A stretch of 11,083 nucleotides of DNA, taken from positions 1 through 11,083 of the forward strand of contig CAZTXD010000124.1 in NCBI GenBank assembly GCA_964617995.1, read 5' to 3'. The DNA is from CAZTXD01 sp964617995 (GTDB lineage Bacteria; Actinomycetota; Acidimicrobiia; Spongiisociales; ZC4RG35). Position numbers and translations under genes: made by a program. The notes under the pieces are model-generated. The model was not told where the DNA came from. It worked only from the letters and a program-made list of their open reading frames with translations, and searched no databases. This document shows positions 5,928 to 11,083 of this stretch, piece after piece (the stretch's first letter is position 1; each line of letters starts with the position of its first letter).

Positions 5928-7058
5928 GTGGATCCGACACTCACCCGCGTATTCGTCCTCGTCGCTGGCGCCACGCTGGGCCTGGCGGTCATTCTGACCG
6001 TGGTCAAGCTGGTGCATCGCGAGGTGCTCCGCTGGCGGGGCGTGAGGGCCGCTCACTACGTGGCGGCCATCGGCGAGCTGGTCAGCCGCGGCCTCGTCCT
6101 CTCCGACCCGCCCTCGTCGTGGAGAGAGGACCCCTACTTCCACCATGCCCTCGCTGAGTACCGCCTGCTCCTCACGGGTCCGGACCGCAAGGTCGTAGAC
6201 GACCTGGCCGAGGCACTGGGGATCCACGAGGTCCTCGTCCACCGGGCCCGACGCCGTCTCCGGCTCACGAGCCGGCTGGGGGCCATCTCCAGCCTGGTGG
6301 ACCTGGCCGGCGTTCGTCACATCCCGGTGCTGCGCTCCTTCCTCGACGACCCCAACAGCCACGTTCGTGTCCATGCCATCCGGGGGCTGGCGCGACTCGG
6401 CGACACCGCTTTCGTTCCCGAAATCCTCGATCTGGCCGGCCGCGTCGAGCCGTGGGAGGCGGCGCGCATCTCCGACGCCCTCGTCGAGCTCGGAGGCTCG
6501 GCGGTGAGGCCCCTGGTGGAGTGGATCGACGGAGAGACGGCGGCCCCCGAGCCCAACGTGGAGGTGGTGGCGCTGGTCGGCAGGGTGCTGGGCCTCATCG
6601 GCGATCCCGAGGCGGAACCCGCCTTGCTGCGCCTGCTCGACTCCGACGAACCCGACTGGCGACTGGCCGCAGCCTCGGCCCTGGAGCATTGTGGCGGCGA
6701 GGACACGGTGCCTGCGCTACTCGAGGCCCTCGACGACCGGGACTGGAGGGTTAGGGCTCGTGTAGCCGTGTCCCTGGGGGCCACCGCCGAGCCCTCGGTC
6801 GCCCGGCCCGTTTCCGGGCTGCTCAACGACCCCGTCTGGTGGGTCCGCCAGAACGCCGCCGGGGCCCTGGGGCGCATTCCCGAGGGCATCGATCATCTCA
6901 TGGTCGCTCTCGACGGGCCCGACGCGTACGCCGCCGACGCCGCGCTCAATCAGCTGACCGAATCCGGCGTGCTGAGCGAAGCGCTCGATCGTGTCCTCTC
7001 CGGCGGTGCCAGCGACCGCGACCGCCGGCTCGCCTCCCTCGTGTCGGACTCCTCGTGA
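5928..7058 (+). CDS. membrane-anchored HEAT-repeat protein
   Basis: A 376-residue protein of unknown function. The N-terminus has one membrane helix (about 7-27, VFVLVAGATLGLAVILTVV-like) followed by a basic KLVHREVLRWR stretch. This orientation would leave the long C-terminal part in the cytoplasm. From about residue 113 to 345 it is built of helical HEAT or PBS-lyase-type repeats, with recurring blocks such as DDPNSHVRVHAIRGLARLG, SDEPDWRLAAASALEHCG, DDRDWRVRARVAVSLG and NDPVWWVRQNAAGALG. Such solenoids bind other proteins. The start is GTG at 5928 without a clear ribosome-binding site, but the membrane helix begins right after it. The stop overlaps the glycosyltransferase start (GTGA), so the two are made together. 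I infer a membrane scaffold or regulator for that enzyme, perhaps contacted by the response regulator upstream. Confidence 0.9.
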   Translation: MDPTLTRVFVLVAGATLGLAVILTVVKLVHREVLRWRGVRAAHYVAAIGELVSRGLVLSDPPSSWREDPYFHHALAEYRLLLTGPDRKVVDDLAEALGIHEVLVHRARRRLRLTSRLGAISSLVDLAGVRHIPVLRSFLDDPNSHVRVHAIRGLARLGDTAFVPEILDLAGRVEPWEAARISDALVELGGSAVRPLVEWIDGETAAPEPNVEVVALVGRVLGLIGDPEAEPALLRLLDSDEPDWRLAAASALEHCGGEDTVPALLEALDDRDWRVRARVAVSLGATAEPSVARPVSGLLNDPVWWVRQNAAGALGRIPEGIDHLMVALDGPDAYAADAALNQLTESGVLSEALDRVLSGGASDRDRRLASLVSDSS

Positions 7059-8461
7059 GCTCTCTACTGGCCGGGTTTTCGATCCTCGTCCTCGCCTACT
7101 TCGTGGCGATGCAAGTGATCCTGTTCCTGCTGGCGATGGTCTCGGGAGGCGTTCTCTACAAGGAACGAATGGTCGAGCGTTTCGGTCGGGTGGAGGACAT
7201 GTTGGGCTCGGATCTCGCTCCGCCCGTCTCGATCGTGATAGCGGCATACAACGAGTCCGCCGGCATCGTCGAGTCGATCCGCTCGATGGCCATGGTCTCC
7301 TATCCCCGTTTCGAGATCGTCGTCGCCAACGACGGCAGCACCGACGACACGCTCGAGAAGCTGATAGAGGCCTTCAAGCTCACCCCGGTGCCCTATCCCA
7401 TCCGCGCCAACATCGATACAGCTCCCGTCCGTCAGGTCTACAAGTCGACTCTCCCCATCAACCTCACCGTCATCGACAAGGTGAACGGTGGACGGGCCGA
7501 CGCCCTCAACGCCGCCATCAACACCTCCCGCTACCCGTATGTGATGGCAACCGACGCCGACGTCCTGATCGAGGGCTCCGCCCTGGTCCATGCCATGCGC
7601 CGCTTCGCCGAGGACCGGGAGCGGACCGTGGCGGTGGGTGGGAATGTCCGCCCCCTCAACGGCTGCCGTGTCCGTCATGGCCACATCGTGGAGGCGCTGG
7701 TGCCGGAGCGGCTGTTCGAGCGGTACCAGTTGCTCGAGTACGTCAGGTCGTTCGTCGCCTCCCGCCCGGGGTGGTCGGCCATCAACGCCCTGCCCCTCCT
7801 CTCGGGAGCTTTCGGTGTGTTCCGCCGAGACGTGATGGTGGAGGTGGGTGGGTTCACCTCGGGACACTTCGGCGAGGACCTCGACCTGACGATGCGGATC
7901 CATCGTCACCTCCGCTCCCGGGGACGGAGCTATCGCATCGTCTACTCCCCGGCGGCGGTCGTGTGGACCGAGGTTCCCCCCACCCGGGCCATACTGCGCC
8001 GACAGAGGATCCGCTGGCACCGGGGACTCATGACCGCCGTCAAGGATTTCCGGTCCAGCTTCCTCAATCCCCGCCACGGAACCCTGGGGATGGTGTCGTG
8101 GCCGACGATGGTCCTGTTCGAGTATCTGGCCCCGATCGTCGAGTTCCTCGGCTACCTGATAATCCCGTTGGCCATCCTCACCGGGGCGGTATCACTGGCG
8201 AATGTGGCCGTCCTCTTCCTGATCGCGGTGTCGTTCGGGGCGATGAACTCGTTGCTGGCGTTGATGCTCGACGAGCAGTTCGGCCATTTCAACGACCCCC
8301 GGGAGACGCTCAAGCTTCTCATGATCGTCTTCGTGGAGAACCTGGGACTGCGCCAGATCACGGTCTGGTGGCGCATGCGGGCGATGCTGGGGGGCAGGGC
8401 CACCAAGCAGTGGGGCAACATGGAACGCCGGGGTGTGACGGGCCTGGCCCGTTCCGCCTGA
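7055..8461 (+). CDS. membrane family 2 glycosyltransferase (processive-synthase type)
   Basis: A 468-residue GT2 enzyme in the inner membrane. One N-terminal helix (7-29) precedes a cytoplasmic GT-A domain, and at least three hydrophobic segments follow (about 350-371, 376-397, 420-437). Catalytic motifs are complete: VIAAYNES (61-68), NDGSTDDT (92-99), DKVNGGRADALN (141-152), the metal-binding DAD (167-169), the base motif GED (273-275) and QRIRW (317-321), the Q(Q/R)xRW signature of cellulose, hyaluronan and poly-GlcNAc synthases. It should polymerise a sugar nucleotide and may export the chain; the sugar cannot be read from sequence. There is no PilZ domain for c-di-GMP. The GTG start overlaps the HEAT stop. 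The stop lies 5 bases from the convergent prfA stop. Confidence 0.93.
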   Translation: MSSLLAGFSILVLAYFVAMQVILFLLAMVSGGVLYKERMVERFGRVEDMLGSDLAPPVSIVIAAYNESAGIVESIRSMAMVSYPRFEIVVANDGSTDDTLEKLIEAFKLTPVPYPIRANIDTAPVRQVYKSTLPINLTVIDKVNGGRADALNAAINTSRYPYVMATDADVLIEGSALVHAMRRFAEDRERTVAVGGNVRPLNGCRVRHGHIVEALVPERLFERYQLLEYVRSFVASRPGWSAINALPLLSGAFGVFRRDVMVEVGGFTSGHFGEDLDLTMRIHRHLRSRGRSYRIVYSPAAVVWTEVPPTRAILRRQRIRWHRGLMTAVKDFRSSFLNPRHGTLGMVSWPTMVLFEYLAPIVEFLGYLIIPLAILTGAVSLANVAVLFLIAVSFGAMNSLLALMLDEQFGHFNDPRETLKLLMIVFVENLGLRQITVWWRMRAMLGGRATKQWGNMERRGVTGLARSA

Positions 8462-8466
8462 GGCGC

Positions 8467-9536
<1,070 letters not shown>

Positions 9537-9537
<1 letters not shown>

Positions 9538-10526
9538 CAGGCCGACAGGGCGGCCCGCCGGGCCAGCAACGCCGACTCGGGCACCGGTCCGCGGGCGAGG
9601 ACGTCCTCGACTCGCTCCTCGTCGAGGGCGGTCATCATCGAGGCTATGGCCACCTCGATCTGGTCGGCGGCGGGAACACCGGTTGTGAGCTTCTGCAGCC
9701 ACAGGCCGGGGGCTGCCAGGGCTCGCGACAGCCAGGTGTCACGCCCCAGGCCGGAGAAGCGCAGGAGCTCGTAGGCGAGACCGGCGATGACGGGGATGCC
9801 CACCACCCGGCTCACGATCAGCCAGACGAGGCCCGGCTGATGAGTCAACGAGAAGAGGACGATGGATGCCAGGATCACGATCAGCAGGAAGCTCGTCCCG
9901 CATCGGGGATGCTCGGGCCGGTACCCGGCCACCGACTCGACTGTGAGAGGCCGGCGAGCCTCGTAGGCGTGGATCGTCATGTGCTCGGCGCCGTGGAACT
10001 CGAATACGCGGGCTATCTCCTTCGACCGCCCGATCGCCCAGATGTACCCGACGAACATCGCCAGACGGACGACTCCCTCGATGATGTTGAAGATCAGCGC
10101 CGACTCACCTGATGTGAAGCGGGCGACGAAAGCGGGGATGAGTATGAAGACCGCCAGGAAGAAGGAGAGGGCGATGGTCATCGACACCGCGATCTGGCGG
10201 CCGGTGAGCGGCTCCTCCTCCTCTTCGTCGACGGCCTTCTGAGCCGACCAGGAAAGCGCCCGGAACCCGAGCGTGAGGGACTCGCCCAGGACGAGGACGC
10301 CCCTGATGAAGGGAATACGTGCCGCCACGGATCGAGTCGACAGGCGGGGAAGGTCGTTGCGGATCGCCTCGATGCGGCCGTCGGGCCGACGGACGGCCAC
10401 AGCCCACGCCGACGGTGCCCGCATCATCACCCCTTCGAGGACGGCCTGGCCCCCGACGGTGGCGGCAGGATCGATCCCCCGCTCCAGCTCGGGGCTGGGT
10501 TGTCCTCCCGGCGCTGGGGAGGTCAT
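9537..10526 (-). CDS. DUF1385 family membrane protein (YqhQ-like)
   Basis: A 329-residue protein of the DUF1385 family, whose biochemical role is not established. Signature blocks are GGQAVLEGVMMR (25-36), FHGAEHMTIHAYE (177-189) and HPRCGTSFLLIV (206-217). These histidine- and cysteine-bearing motifs look like a metal or active site at the membrane. Hydrophobic segments lie at about 113-135, 145-165, 211-228 and 232-252; an acidic run (DEEEEE, 100-105) precedes the first. The position usually occupied by Lys in GAEHKT is Met here. The ATG at 10526 overlaps the rpmE stop (ATGA), and the stop overlaps the prfA start. Linkage of this family with rpmE, prfA and prmC is widespread, which hints at a conserved role near translation or the membrane. 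That role is inference. Confidence 0.92.
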
Positions 10527-10771
10527 TCGGCCGTGTCGGGCTCCGCCGGGGCCTTCTTCTTGGTGAAGGTCTCAGACCCGTAGCGCTTCTTGAACCGCTC
10601 GACCCGGCCCCCGGTGTCGACCAGCTTCTGCTTCCCGGTGAAGAACGGATGGCACTCGTTGCACAGCTCCACGTGCATGTCGCCCGGCTTGGTCGACCTG
10701 GTGGTGAAGGAGTTGCCGCATGAGCACGTGACGGTCGTCTCGTCGTAGGTGGGGTGGATCTCGGTCTGCAT
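10523..10771 (-). CDS. rpmE: 50S ribosomal protein bL31, zinc-binding form
   Basis: bL31 bridges the two ribosomal subunits at the central protuberance. The 82-residue protein begins MQTEIHPTY and has four cysteines, Cys16, Cys18, Cys37 and Cys40 (TCSCGNSF and LCNECHPFFTGKQK), so it is the zinc-containing C+ form. The conserved end GGRVERFKKRYG is followed by a Lys/Ala/Pro tail, slightly longer than usual. AGGAAA lies 4 bases before the ATG. It follows rho by 17 bases and overlaps the DUF1385 gene by 4 bases (ATGA), so it belongs to the rho-rpmE operon. In other bacteria C+ forms are replaced by zinc-free paralogues under zinc starvation; no Zur site is evident here. Confidence 0.98.
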   Translation of the reverse strand: MQTEIHPTYDETTVTCSCGNSFTTRSTKPGDMHVELCNECHPFFTGKQKLVDTGGRVERFKKRYGSETFTKKKAPAEPDTAE

Positions 10772-10788
10772 CTCGTTTCCTGTCCTGT

Positions 10789-11083
10789 TCAGTTCCCGCT
10801 CTTGGCCACCTCGGCCAGGAACTCGGCGTTCGAGCCCGTGTTCTTGAGTCTGTCGATCAGAAGCTCCAGGGCAGCCCCCGATTCCAAGGCCAGCAGCACT
10901 CGGCGCAGCTTCCAGACCTGGGTCAGCTCCTTGTTCTCGAACAGCAGCTCCTCGCGTCTTGTTCCCGACGACTCGATGTCGATGGCGGGGTAGATCCGCT
11001 TGTCGGCCAGCTTGCGGTCGAGCCGCAACTCCATGTTCCCGGTGCCCTTGAACTCCTCGAAGATCACCTCGTCCATCTTCGAC
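10789..11083 (-). CDS. rho: transcription termination factor Rho, 3' end only
   Basis: C-terminal 97 residues of Rho, the hexameric RNA helicase that ends transcription of untranslated RNA. Diagnostic blocks are DEVIFEEFKGTGNMEL (the P/Q-loop to R-loop region), LDRKLADKRIYPAIDI, SGTRREELL, VWKLRRVL and the terminal LKNTGSNAEFLAEV. The gene runs off the right edge, so the RNA-binding and Walker motifs are not visible. The stop lies 17 bases before rpmE, in the usual rho-rpmE pair, with no terminator between them. Confidence 0.97.
   Translation of the reverse strand, partial: SKMDEVIFEEFKGTGNMELRLDRKLADKRIYPAIDIESSGTRREELLFENKELTQVWKLRRVLLALESGAALELLIDRLKNTGSNAEFLAEVAKSGN

Overview
The window is about 11 kb of GC-rich, densely packed bacterial chromosome. 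Gene content, high G/C at third codon positions and frequent stop/start overlaps suggest a high-GC actinobacterial lineage. An Acidimicrobiia-like member is my best guess, but no marker here fixes the class. I see no mobile element, CRISPR array, tRNA or rRNA.

Most genes lie on the minus strand and are read here from right to left: rho (3' end only), rpmE, a DUF1385 membrane protein, prfA, then prmC, tsaC, glyA, and the start of the F1Fo-ATPase operon as atpZ, atpI, atpB, atpE and atpF (5' end only). This is a compact version of an old gene order also known from Bacillus (rho-rpmE-prfA-prmC-tsaC-...-glyA-...-atp). It covers transcription termination, ribosome and release-factor function, tRNA t6A modification, one-carbon metabolism and ATP synthesis.

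Two blocks on the plus strand interrupt this order. The larger (5495..8461) sits between prfA and prmC. It encodes a single-domain response regulator, a membrane-anchored HEAT-repeat protein and a membrane family 2 glycosyltransferase of the processive-synthase type. The last two genes overlap in a GTGA. This looks like a self-contained signalling and surface-polysaccharide module. At its left edge the response regulator and prmC are head to head with 27 bases between start codons, and PrmC lacks roughly 30 residues of its usual N-terminal domain. At its right edge the glycosyltransferase and prfA converge with 5 bases between stop codons. The smaller block (3527..4216) is one unrecognised gene between glyA and tsaC. 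Its protein weakly resembles the second half of an EAL domain without catalytic motifs, and its 3' end overlaps the 3' end of tsaC.

The clearest regulatory signal is a perfect 18-bp inverted repeat, TTGTGAA-CTGC-TTCACAA, at 2010..2027 just ahead of atpZ. It directly abuts an extended -10 element on the minus strand, so it would cover the transcription start. It fits the operator of the NADH/NAD+ sensor Rex, and also the CRP/GlxR consensus. Its position argues for repression, hence possible redox control of the whole ATP synthase operon.
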